Source: Paludibaculum fermentans (GTDB taxonomy: Bacteria > Acidobacteriota > Terriglobia > Bryobacterales > Bryobacteraceae). From it: a stretch of 64,000 bases of DNA. The notes below the pieces were generated by a model. The model did no database searches. It was not told where the DNA came from and was given only the letters and a program-made list of their open reading frames with translations. Location: NCBI RefSeq assembly GCF_015277775.1, contig NZ_CP063849.1:7083501-7147500 (forward strand), written 5' to 3'. Made by a program: the position numbers and the translations under genes. This document shows positions 1-6,601 of this stretch, one piece after another. Numbering within the stretch: position 1 is the first letter of the stretch; every line of letters starts with the position of its first letter.

Positions 1-1
1 C

Positions 2-979
2 GACAAGATCGCCCTCTTCTGCGACGTGGACAAGAAAGCGGTCATCTCCGCCTACGACGTGAAGACGGTCTACCAGTGTCCGGTGATGTTCGCCGAGCAG
101 GGTGTCGACGACCTGATTGTCGAGTTGCTGCACCTGGATACCGCAGGGCCACGCGACCTCAGCGAGTGGACTTCGATGCTGGACGCGCTGGCGAATCCGA
201 AAGATGAAGTCCACATTGGTCTCGTGGGCAAGTATGTGGAGTATGAAGACTCCTATAAGTCGCTGAAAGAGGCGCTGTTGCACGCCGGGATCCATCATCG
301 GGTCAAGGTGAAGATGAGCTGGATCGAGTCCGAGGAGATGTTCTGGCCGGAGTGCGTGGACAAGTTGGAACACTATGACGGCATTCTGGTGCCGGGCGGT
401 TTTGGCAAGCGCGGCGTGGAAGGGATGTTGAATGCGATCCGCTATGCACGCGAGAAGCAGGTGCCGTACTTCGGGATCTGTCTGGGCATGCAGACCGCGG
501 TGATCGAGTTTGCTCGGAACGTGTGCGGGATGGCCGGAGCGGATTCAACTGAGTTCGACAACGGCGCGCTGCACCCTGTTATCTATAAGTTGCGGGATCT
601 GCTGGGCGTGGAAGAGTTGGGCGGGACGATGCGGCTGGGCGCCTATGAGTGCCTGTTGCTGGAGGGCTCGTTTGCGCGCGCGGCCTACGGTACGGAAGTG
701 ATCAGCGAGCGCCACCGGCACCGCTACGAATTCAACCGTACGTACGAGAAACCTTTGACCGAGAAAGGGTTGCGGATCACCGGGCAGTCGCGGGACGGCA
801 AGTTCGTGGAGATCTGCGAACTGCCGGATCATCCTTACTTCCTGGGGTGCCAGTTCCATCCTGAGTTCAAGTCGAAGCCGCTGGAGCCGCACCCGCTGTT
901 CCAGTCGTTCATCGGCGCCGCCGTCGAATTTCACCAAAAACGGATGGAAACGGAAACCAATCCGCTGTTTGCTGGATAG
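2..979 (+). CDS. pyrG: CTP synthase, C-terminal part (5' end outside window)
   Basis: CTP synthase makes CTP from UTP, ATP and glutamine-derived ammonia in the cytoplasm. The frame is open from base 2, and the first visible residues (DKIALFCDV) are typical of the end of the synthetase domain, so the true start lies upstream. A class I glutamine amidotransferase domain follows: the oxyanion-loop motif LVPGGFGKRG, the nucleophile elbow FGICLGMQ (Cys codon at 479-481) and the catalytic HPEF near the C-terminus. 325 residues are visible of a family length of about 540. The stop codon directly abuts the start of kdsA, so the two are probably co-transcribed. Confidence 0.96.
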   Translation, partial: DKIALFCDVDKKAVISAYDVKTVYQCPVMFAEQGVDDLIVELLHLDTAGPRDLSEWTSMLDALANPKDEVHIGLVGKYVEYEDSYKSLKEALLHAGIHHRVKVKMSWIESEEMFWPECVDKLEHYDGILVPGGFGKRGVEGMLNAIRYAREKQVPYFGICLGMQTAVIEFARNVCGMAGADSTEFDNGALHPVIYKLRDLLGVEELGGTMRLGAYECLLLEGSFARAAYGTEVISERHRHRYEFNRTYEKPLTEKGLRITGQSRDGKFVEICELPDHPYFLGCQFHPEFKSKPLEPHPLFQSFIGAAVEFHQKRMETETNPLFAG

Positions 980-1789
980 ATGACACCGATCACTGTAATC
1001 CCGGGCGTGGTTTTCGGCGATGGTTCGCTGCAGTTCATTTGCGGTCCATGCGTGATCGAATCAGAGGAGAGCATTCACCGGTTGGCGGCCGGGATTGGCG
1101 CGAGCCTGGGCGCTCCCTATGTGTTCAAGGCGTCCTTCGACAAGGCGAACCGCTCGTCGGTGGATTCCTATCGAGGCCCGGGGATGAAGGCCGGCTTGAA
1201 GATCCTGGCGAGTGTGAAGAAGTCGATGGGGTTGCCCATCCTGACGGATATCCACGAGCCCAGCCAGTGCGCCAAGGTGGCGGAAGTGGCTGACGTCCTC
1301 CAGATTCCGGCATTCCTATGCAGGCAGACCGATCTGCTGCTGGAGGCGGGGAAGACGGGCCGTATCGTCAACATAAAGAAGGGCCAGTTCGTGGCTCCGT
1401 TGGATCTGCGGCATGCGGCGGACAAGGTGGCGTCGACCGGCAACACGAAGATCATCCTGACGGAGCGCGGCTCGTCGTTCGGCTACAACAACCTGGTGGT
1501 GGATATGCGCGGGTTGGTGATGATGCGCTCGATCGGGTACCCGGTGGTATTTGATGCGACGCATTCGGTGCAGTTGCCTGGAGCGGCCGGGTCGAAGTCG
1601 GGCGGATCGCCGGAGTTTATTGCTCCGCTGTCGCGGGCGGCGGTCGCGACCGGGATCGATGGTGTCTTTCTCGAGGTGCATGACAATCCGGCGGCGGCGC
1701 TTTCCGATGGTGCGAATGCGCTGAAACTGGACCTGTTACAATCTCTGGCGGAGACATTGCGCCGGTTGCACGCGGCACGAATCGGGTAA
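980..1789 (+). CDS. kdsA: 3-deoxy-8-phosphooctulonate synthase (KDO-8-P synthase)
   Basis: Condenses phosphoenolpyruvate with arabinose-5-phosphate to KDO-8-phosphate for lipopolysaccharide inner core, so the organism should have an LPS-bearing outer membrane. The 269-residue length fits the family. Visible family features are FICGPCVIES near the N-terminus, FKASFDKANRSS, the DIHEP loop and the DATHSVQLPG segment. The ATG immediately follows the pyrG stop with no gap, a common pyrG-kdsA pairing. DAHP synthases of the same fold are the only alternative, and the substrate-loop residues favour KdsA. Confidence 0.95.
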   Translation: MTPITVIPGVVFGDGSLQFICGPCVIESEESIHRLAAGIGASLGAPYVFKASFDKANRSSVDSYRGPGMKAGLKILASVKKSMGLPILTDIHEPSQCAKVAEVADVLQIPAFLCRQTDLLLEAGKTGRIVNIKKGQFVAPLDLRHAADKVASTGNTKIILTERGSSFGYNNLVVDMRGLVMMRSIGYPVVFDATHSVQLPGAAGSKSGGSPEFIAPLSRAAVATGIDGVFLEVHDNPAAALSDGANALKLDLLQSLAETLRRLHAARIG

Positions 1790-1863
1790 GATCTCTTGCA
1801 CGCCACGGGCCTGCCTTGCGTCTAGAATAGAGTCAAGAACAATTCTCAAAGGAGAGAGTAGCC

Positions 1864-2334
1864 ATGCGCCGTGTTCAGGACCGCCGCCGCCGGGGCTTTT
1901 CGCTGATCGAACTCTTAATCGTTATTGCCATCATCCTGGTGATTGCGGCAATCGCTGCTCCGAAACTGAACAATGCCCGTATGCACTCGCAGGAGATGGC
2001 GGCGATCCGCCAGATCAATACGGTGCACACGGCGCAAACGCAATACTTCTCGCAGTTCGGGAAGTTTGCTGAGAATCTGGCCCAGTTAGGGCCGCCGGCC
2101 TCTGGAAACGCAGGGCCTGCCGCGTCCGACCTGATCCCGGGCGATCTGGCGTTGGGCCAGAAGACGGGCTACATCTTCACGGTGGCGATTACGAAGGAAG
2201 GGTACACGGTGACCGCCGTACCGCAAGCCTTCAACAATACAGGCCGCCGGACCTTCTTCTCCGACCAGTCGCTGGTGATCCGTGAAAACTGGGGCGCTGA
2301 ACCCGCCACAGTCGCCAGCAAAGAGATCAAGTAG
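1864..2334 (+). CDS. type IV prepilin / pseudopilin (first of tandem pair)
   Basis: A 156-residue prepilin-like protein. After a basic leader (RRVQDRRRRG) comes the class III cleavage and methylation motif GFSLIELLIVIA, followed by a hydrophobic helix, so a PilD-type peptidase should cut after the Gly. The globular part shows the HTAQTQYFSQFGKFA and GY.FTV patterns common in acidobacterial pilin-like proteins. No C-terminal disulfide pair is visible. A strong ribosome binding site (aaaggagag) precedes the ATG. It is paralogous to the next gene. Whether it builds a pilus, a secretion pseudopilus or a competence filament cannot be told here, because no assembly genes are in the window. Confidence 0.88.
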   Translation: MRRVQDRRRRGFSLIELLIVIAIILVIAAIAAPKLNNARMHSQEMAAIRQINTVHTAQTQYFSQFGKFAENLAQLGPPASGNAGPAASDLIPGDLALGQKTGYIFTVAITKEGYTVTAVPQAFNNTGRRTFFSDQSLVIRENWGAEPATVASKEIK

Positions 2335-2494
2335 CCATCGATTAGCAAGTTGCCGCTGTGCTCCGGCTGATGCCGGGAGCCTAGCCCGAAGTCTGTCCAC
2401 CCAAATCCATTTGACCATTGCGTGATGCCCCAGACGCCCTTGCCGGCGCCATGGGAGAGGTGTGTCCAAATCTGAACTGTCAGGAGATAGTGCC

Positions 2495-2962
2495 ATGAAG
2501 CTGGTCCGGAACCGCCGCCGCGGATTCTCCCTCATCGAATTGCTGGTCGTGATCGCGATCATCCTGGTGATCGTGGCCATCGCCATCCCCAAAATGGATG
2601 CAGCCCTCGCGAATGCCCGCGAGATGGCAGCCATCGGCCACGTACGGACGATCCTTACCGCGCAGACACAGTATGCGTCGCAGTATGGGAAATTTGCGGA
2701 GCGGCTGAGCCAGTTGGGACCGCCGGCCTCGGGCGGGACCGGACCGGACGGGGCGAACCTGATTTCGGGCGACCTGGCGGGCGGGCGGAAGTCGGGGTTC
2801 CTTTTCCAACTGTCGGTTGCGGGGGAAGGGTATGCGATTCAGGCGGTTCCGGCGGTGTTTGGCGGGACTGGGCGGCGGACGTTCTACTCTGACCAAACGA
2901 TGGTGATCCGGCAGAACTGGGGCGGTGAACCGGCCACCGCCCAGAGTCCTGAGATTCCGTAA
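2495..2962 (+). CDS. type IV prepilin / pseudopilin (second of tandem pair)
   Basis: 155 residues, a close paralogue of the preceding prepilin along its whole length. It has a basic leader RNRRRG, the cleavage motif GFSLIELLVVIA, an N-terminal hydrophobic helix, and then the same TQYASQYGKFAE, LGPPASG and GRRTF.SDQ blocks. I chose the ATG at 2495, preceded by caggag, over an in-frame start 33 bases upstream because it gives the usual short basic leader. The 160-bp spacer separates it from its twin. The duplication with conserved C-terminal blocks suggests a major/minor pilin pair or recent gene duplication. Confidence 0.87.
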   Translation: MKLVRNRRRGFSLIELLVVIAIILVIVAIAIPKMDAALANAREMAAIGHVRTILTAQTQYASQYGKFAERLSQLGPPASGGTGPDGANLISGDLAGGRKSGFLFQLSVAGEGYAIQAVPAVFGGTGRRTFYSDQTMVIRQNWGGEPATAQSPEIP

Positions 2963-2965
2963 GAA

Positions 2966-3607
2966 CTAGAAACTAAACGTGAACGTAGCGTAGGTGTTGG
3001 TCCAGCGGTCGTTAGTCTTCACTGCCGGCGTAGCGCCGATGGGCGGGCCGGAGGTGTCGACGACATAGACTCGGGACAGGACACCCAGGCGGAAGTGCTG
3101 GCCGCGGTCGAGGGCGACGCTGCCTCCCAACAGCGCGTAATACCCCCAGCCGTCACGGGCTTGGCAGACCGGGCAACCGATCTGGAAGTAGTCGCTGGGC
3201 TGCTTGAGGAGTTCGGTGTAGCGAGCGTAGGCTCCGCCGCCGCCGCCGTAGAACTCCACGCGGCCTTTCGCCAGGGGGGCGACGACACGCGCGCCCATGG
3301 GGACAAAGAACTGGAAGTCGCGGATGCGGAGCGGTCCGTAACCGGTGTCGAGATAGTCATTTACGTCGGCTGAATTGTAGGCGGAGTCGAGGCCGATATC
3401 GAGCTGCAGGTACTTCACCGGCCGGAATCCGTAGTCAAAGGTCCAGGCTGGTGCGACCTTGTAGTACGGCTTCAGGTCGGCTCCGGGAACTGCCGCGCCG
3501 ATGCCGGCCGTGATGTGATTGCGCTGGAAATCCCGTCCCCACGACTGCGCGAAGGCACTGCCTGCCCCAATTGCCGAAACGATCAAGCAGACCAAGGCTT
3601 TTTTCAT
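2966..3607 (-). CDS. predicted outer-membrane beta-barrel protein
   Basis: 213 residues beginning with a signal peptide (MKKALVCLIVSAIGAGSAFA, cut before QSWG). The mature part consists of alternating hydrophobic/polar strands rich in Tyr, Gly and Arg, and ends FTFSF. A C-terminal Phe after alternating aromatic residues is the usual outer-membrane beta-signal. A CPVCQ pair lies mid-chain. No enzyme motif is visible. It resembles small barrel proteins found widely in acidobacteria. It converges with the pilin pair, leaving three bases between stops. Confidence 0.72.
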   Translation of the reverse strand: MKKALVCLIVSAIGAGSAFAQSWGRDFQRNHITAGIGAAVPGADLKPYYKVAPAWTFDYGFRPVKYLQLDIGLDSAYNSADVNDYLDTGYGPLRIRDFQFFVPMGARVVAPLAKGRVEFYGGGGGAYARYTELLKQPSDYFQIGCPVCQARDGWGYYALLGGSVALDRGQHFRLGVLSRVYVVDTSGPPIGATPAVKTNDRWTNTYATFTFSF

Positions 3608-3695
3608 ACGCCCTCCTGACGCGGCTGTGAGAGGGTCCGTTTCAATTCAACTAGTATTGTGATTTGTTTGGTTTGCGGGTGGTTCGAGGGTAGGG

Positions 3696-4184
3696 GTGGG
3701 AATCCAGCCCATGTTGACAGAGAAACTCCAGAATGGATATCCTACAGGCACAAACGTGATTCGAATCGAACCGCACCCCTGGGACGTGATGTTGCGGCAC
3801 GCTCTCGACTGCTACCCCCGTGAATGCTGCGGCATCATGCTGGGCACTTTGAACGACGGGGACGAACGCACCGTCACTGCCGCCATCGCCTGCCGAAATT
3901 CCTACGAAGGCGACCAATCGGACCGATTTGAGCTGGATCCGAAAGACCAGCTTGCCGCCCAGCGACTGGCTCGGGAACAGAAGCTCGAGGTTCTGGGATT
4001 CTTTCATTCCCACCCCGACTGCGACTCGTATTTTTCGGCGACGGACCTGGCTAACTCGTGGCCGTGGTATTCCAATGTCGTGATTTCGATTGTCGGCGGG
4101 GCGCTGAACCAAGCCAAGGCCTTCCGGGCCAACGATACACAAACTGAATCGACTGAAGAGATCCTGACATGGCCACAATCCTGA
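3696..4184 (+). CDS. M67-family JAMM metalloprotease (Mec/QbsD-like)
   Basis: A JAB1/MPN-type zinc protease of 162 residues. The complete JAMM set is visible: Glu43 (in PRECCG), His104 and His106 of HSHP, Ser114 and Asp117 of SATD. In known small bacterial members (Mec of mycobacteria, QbsD of pseudomonads) the enzyme trims the C-terminus of a ubiquitin-like sulfur carrier or releases its cargo. It overlaps the ThiS/MoaD-like carrier by 16 bases, strongly suggesting it acts on that carrier. The start is uncertain: GTG at 3696 has gaggg upstream, and ATG at 3711 is also possible. The domain itself begins around residue 22. Confidence 0.88.
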   Translation: MGIQPMLTEKLQNGYPTGTNVIRIEPHPWDVMLRHALDCYPRECCGIMLGTLNDGDERTVTAAIACRNSYEGDQSDRFELDPKDQLAAQRLAREQKLEVLGFFHSHPDCDSYFSATDLANSWPWYSNVVISIVGGALNQAKAFRANDTQTESTEEILTWPQS

Positions 4185-4447
4185 TTCCGACTCCCCTCCG
4201 CCAGTATGCCGGCGGACAGAGCAGCGTGGACGCAGCGGGCGCCAGCGTGAGCGAAGTCCTGGCGTCGCTTACCTCGCAGCACCCCGCCTTGAAGAACCAT
4301 CTTTACAACGACGAAGGGCGCCTGCGCTCGTTCGTGAACATTTACGTGAATGATGAGGACATCCGCTACCTGGACAAGGAGAAGACTGCCGTGGCGGCGG
4401 CCGATACGCTGAGTATCGTGCCCTCGATTGCGGGAGGCGCTGCGTGA
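4169..4447 (+). CDS. MoaD/ThiS-family ubiquitin-like sulfur carrier with C-terminal GGAA
   Basis: A 92-residue beta-grasp sulfur carrier. It has the family's ending with a hydrophobic SIVPSIAGG segment, but two alanines follow the Gly-Gly. A mature carrier needs a free Gly-Gly terminus for adenylation and thiocarboxylate formation, so this looks like a masked precursor that the upstream JAMM protease would trim. It overlaps its upstream neighbour by 16 bases and the downstream MoeZ-like gene by four (gtga), so translation is probably coupled. The final acceptor (cysteine, molybdopterin, thiamine or another sulfur compound) cannot be inferred, because no cysM, moaE or thiG lies nearby. Confidence 0.88.
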   Translation: MATILIPTPLRQYAGGQSSVDAAGASVSEVLASLTSQHPALKNHLYNDEGRLRSFVNIYVNDEDIRYLDKEKTAVAAADTLSIVPSIAGGAA

Positions 4448-5532
4448 GCCTGACGGCGGAAGAACTGGACCGGTATTCACGGCACATCATGCTGCCCGAG
4501 GTGGGCGCCGAGGGCCAGGAGAAGCTGAAGAATTCCAAGGTCCTGCTGGTGGGCACCGGCGGGCTGGGCGCTCCGCTGGGTTTGTACCTGGCGGCGGCCG
4601 GCGTGGGCACGATCGGACTGGTGGACTTCGATACGGTCAGCGTTTCGAACCTGCAACGGCAGGTGATTCACGGCACGAAGGATATCGGCCGGCGGAAGCT
4701 GGATTCCGCGGCGGATACGTTGCTGGACATCAATCCAAACGTCAATATCGTCAAGCACGAGGTGGCCCTGACCAGCGAAAATGCGCTGGCGATTGTGGGC
4801 GCCTATGACGTGGTGGCCGACGGGACGGACAACTTCCCGACGCGCTACCTGGTGAACGACGCCTGCGTGCTGACGGGCAAGCCGAACGCTTATGGTTCGA
4901 TCTTCCGGTTTGAGGGCCAGGCTTCAGTGTTCGCGACCGAAGAGGGTCCGTGCTATCGCTGCCTGTATCCGGAGCCTCCTCCTCCCGGACTGGTTCCGAG
5001 CTGCGCCGAAGGCGGCGTGCTGGGGATTTTGCCGGGCGTCATCGGGCTGATCCAGGCGACGGAAGTGGTGAAGCTTCTCTTGGGGATCGGGCAGACGCTG
5101 GCCGGCCGGCTGCTGCTGTACGATGCCATGAACATGAAGTTCCGCGAGCTGAAGCTGCGGAAGAATCCGGATTGCCCGGTATGCGGCACGAACCGGACTG
5201 TCACCAAACTGATCGATTATCATCAATTCTGTGGAATGCCAAAAGAAATCTCTGCCCTTGAAGTGAAAGCGAAGCTGGCGCGGAAGGATGATTTTGTCCT
5301 GATTGATGTGCGGGAGCCGCACGAGCATCAGGCGCGGAACATTCCGGAAGCGACGCTGATCCCGCTGGGCCAACTGCCGCAGCGGATGCTGGAGATCGAC
5401 CGGTCGAAGCTGGTGATTGTGCACTGCAAGTCGGGTATGCGTTCGGCAAAGGCGTGTACGCTGCTGCGCGAAAGCGGGTATCCGAATGTGCTGAACATGA
5501 CCGGCGGAATTGACGCCTACCCGGCCAGCTAG
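4444..5532 (+). CDS. moeZ: MoeZ/MoeB-like adenylyltransferase-sulfurtransferase (ThiF domain plus rhodanese)
   Basis: 362 residues. Residues 1-240 form an E1-like ThiF/MoeB domain: nucleotide loop VGTGGLGAP, the SNLQRQ loop, DGTDNFPTR, and a structural zinc site C170-x2-C173 / C244-x2-C247. Cys187 lies in the catalytic loop VPSCAEGG. Residues 270-362 are a rhodanese domain with active-site Cys328 in a six-residue loop CKSGMR. The protein should adenylate the small carrier encoded just upstream and transfer persulfide sulfur to its Gly-Gly end. The GTG start overlaps the carrier stop by four bases, making a compact protease-carrier-E1 operon. The symbol reflects domain architecture, not a proven role in molybdopterin synthesis. 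Confidence 0.9.
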   Translation: MSLTAEELDRYSRHIMLPEVGAEGQEKLKNSKVLLVGTGGLGAPLGLYLAAAGVGTIGLVDFDTVSVSNLQRQVIHGTKDIGRRKLDSAADTLLDINPNVNIVKHEVALTSENALAIVGAYDVVADGTDNFPTRYLVNDACVLTGKPNAYGSIFRFEGQASVFATEEGPCYRCLYPEPPPPGLVPSCAEGGVLGILPGVIGLIQATEVVKLLLGIGQTLAGRLLLYDAMNMKFRELKLRKNPDCPVCGTNRTVTKLIDYHQFCGMPKEISALEVKAKLARKDDFVLIDVREPHEHQARNIPEATLIPLGQLPQRMLEIDRSKLVIVHCKSGMRSAKACTLLRESGYPNVLNMTGGIDAYPAS

Positions 5533-5639
5533 AACCAGCCACTGTTTGAAAACGAACCCGGTCTTGGCGAGCCCTCTGGACTCAGCCAACATCGGGTTTC
5601 TTCATTTTTGGGGCGGTCGCGGCGGTCGGCTCGCGCGCA

Positions 5640-5707
5640 CAACACTGAAGTTTCAACTTGACAATCCGGTCAGTCCGTTCAATACTCAAGTCACGACTTC
5701 AGTGTTG
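5640..5707. promoter_or_regulatory. 12-bp perfect inverted repeat flanking a promoter
   Basis: The arms caacactgaagt (5640-5651) and acttcagtgttg (5696-5707) are perfect reverse complements separated by 44 bases, and the promoter at 5658-5686 lies between them. A smaller nested pair, acttga (5656-5661) and tcaagt (5686-5691), overlaps the -35 and -10. The second gene downstream encodes an ArsR-family repressor, so this is a good candidate operator for autoregulation. Binding is inferred, not shown. Confidence 0.6.
5658..5686 (+). promoter_or_regulatory. sigma70-type promoter for the SRPBCC-arsR operon
   Basis: A consensus -35 TTGACA (5658-5663) and a 17-base spacer lead to AATACT (5681-5686, four of six consensus positions). 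The start codon of the SRPBCC gene lies 46 bases downstream. Confidence 0.6.
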
Positions 5708-5731
5708 CCGGGATGCAAGAAAGGAAAGAAC

Positions 5732-6202
5732 ATGGCCGATCAACCCGTGATTCATAGCACTTTCGTGATTGAACGAAGGTATCCGAAATCGCCCGAACAG
5801 GTCTTCGCCGCTTTCTCCGAGGTGGAGAAGAAGAAACGTTGGTTTGCTGTGGGTGAACATCATGATGTGGAGGAGTTCGAGATGGATTTCCGGGTGGGCG
5901 GCGCGGAGCGGCTGCGCTACCGGTTCAATGACAAGAGCCCGTTTCCGGGAGTGCCGCTGATCAGCGAAGGCACTTACCTCGACATCGTCCCGAACCGGCG
6001 GATCGTTTCGGCGTCGAGCATGGCGATGGGCGAGCATCGGTTCTCCAGTTCGCTGGTGACCATTGAAGTGGTCCCGGTGGAAGGCGGCACGGATCTGATC
6101 TGCACGCACCAAGGCGCGTTTTTCGAACGGGCCGATGGCCCGGAGATGCGGGAAGCCGGCTGGAAGAAGCTGTTGGACAACCTGGGGCAAGCGCTCGCCT
6201 AG
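5732..6202 (+). CDS. SRPBCC/AHSA1-family protein
   Basis: 156 residues with the START-like (AHSA1/CalC) pattern: IERRYPKSPEQVFAAFSE near the N-terminus, a central FRVGGAERLRYRF stretch, and a C-terminal helix ending GWKKLLDNLGQAL. The helix-grip fold binds hydrophobic ligands; the ligand here is unknown. I chose the ATG at 5732, with aaggaaag just upstream, over in-frame starts further back because the domain begins directly afterwards and the promoter lies between them. It is followed 32 bases later by an ArsR regulator, a recurrent pairing in soil bacteria. Confidence 0.85.
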   Translation: MADQPVIHSTFVIERRYPKSPEQVFAAFSEVEKKKRWFAVGEHHDVEEFEMDFRVGGAERLRYRFNDKSPFPGVPLISEGTYLDIVPNRRIVSASSMAMGEHRFSSSLVTIEVVPVEGGTDLICTHQGAFFERADGPEMREAGWKKLLDNLGQALA

Positions 6203-6234
6203 CTGCCTCTGGCAAGCTTTTGGAAACAGGAGAG

Positions 6235-6570
6235 ATGAGCAGCCCTAAAGACGACATCGACCGGATCTTCCACGCGCTGGGCGATCCCACGCGGCGGGCG
6301 CTGGTGGAGCGCCTGAGTGCGGGTCCGATGTCGGTGTCGTCGCTCGCAACTCCGCTCGACGTGACCCTGACGGCAGTGATGCAGCATCTGCAGGTGCTGG
6401 AGGAGAGCGGCTTGGTGCGTACGGAGAAGGCCGGCCGGGTGCGAACCTGCCGGGTGGAGCCGGCCGGGTTTGCGGTGCTGCAGAAGTGGCTCGCGGAACG
6501 CCGCTCGATGTGGGAACGCCGTTTGGACTTCCTGGGCGATCTGCTTGCCGAGGAAGACGAGGGCGGCTGA
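6235..6570 (+). CDS. ArsR/SmtB-family transcriptional regulator
   Basis: 111 residues with a winged-helix core: IFHALGDPTRRALVERL (first helices), LDVTLTAVMQHLQVLEESGL (recognition helix region) and TEKAGRVRTCRV (wing). No metal-binding CxC or ELCVCD motif is present, so it is probably not a classical arsenic sensor; it belongs to the group that accompanies SRPBCC proteins. The ATG at 6235 is supported by the ribosome binding site aacaggag. It probably represses its own operon through the palindrome at 5640-5707. Confidence 0.87.
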   Translation: MSSPKDDIDRIFHALGDPTRRALVERLSAGPMSVSSLATPLDVTLTAVMQHLQVLEESGLVRTEKAGRVRTCRVEPAGFAVLQKWLAERRSMWERRLDFLGDLLAEEDEGG

Positions 6571-6601
6571 GGCGCCGTGATGGGGAGCCGGCCGGGCGGC
6601 C

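Noticed and set aside
3696-5532. Bacterial ubiquitination-like antiphage cassette (CBASS/Bil type)
   Set aside because: JAMM, ubiquitin-like and E1 proteins are present, but there is no E2, no cyclase and no effector. The E1 carries a rhodanese domain, which points to sulfur transfer.
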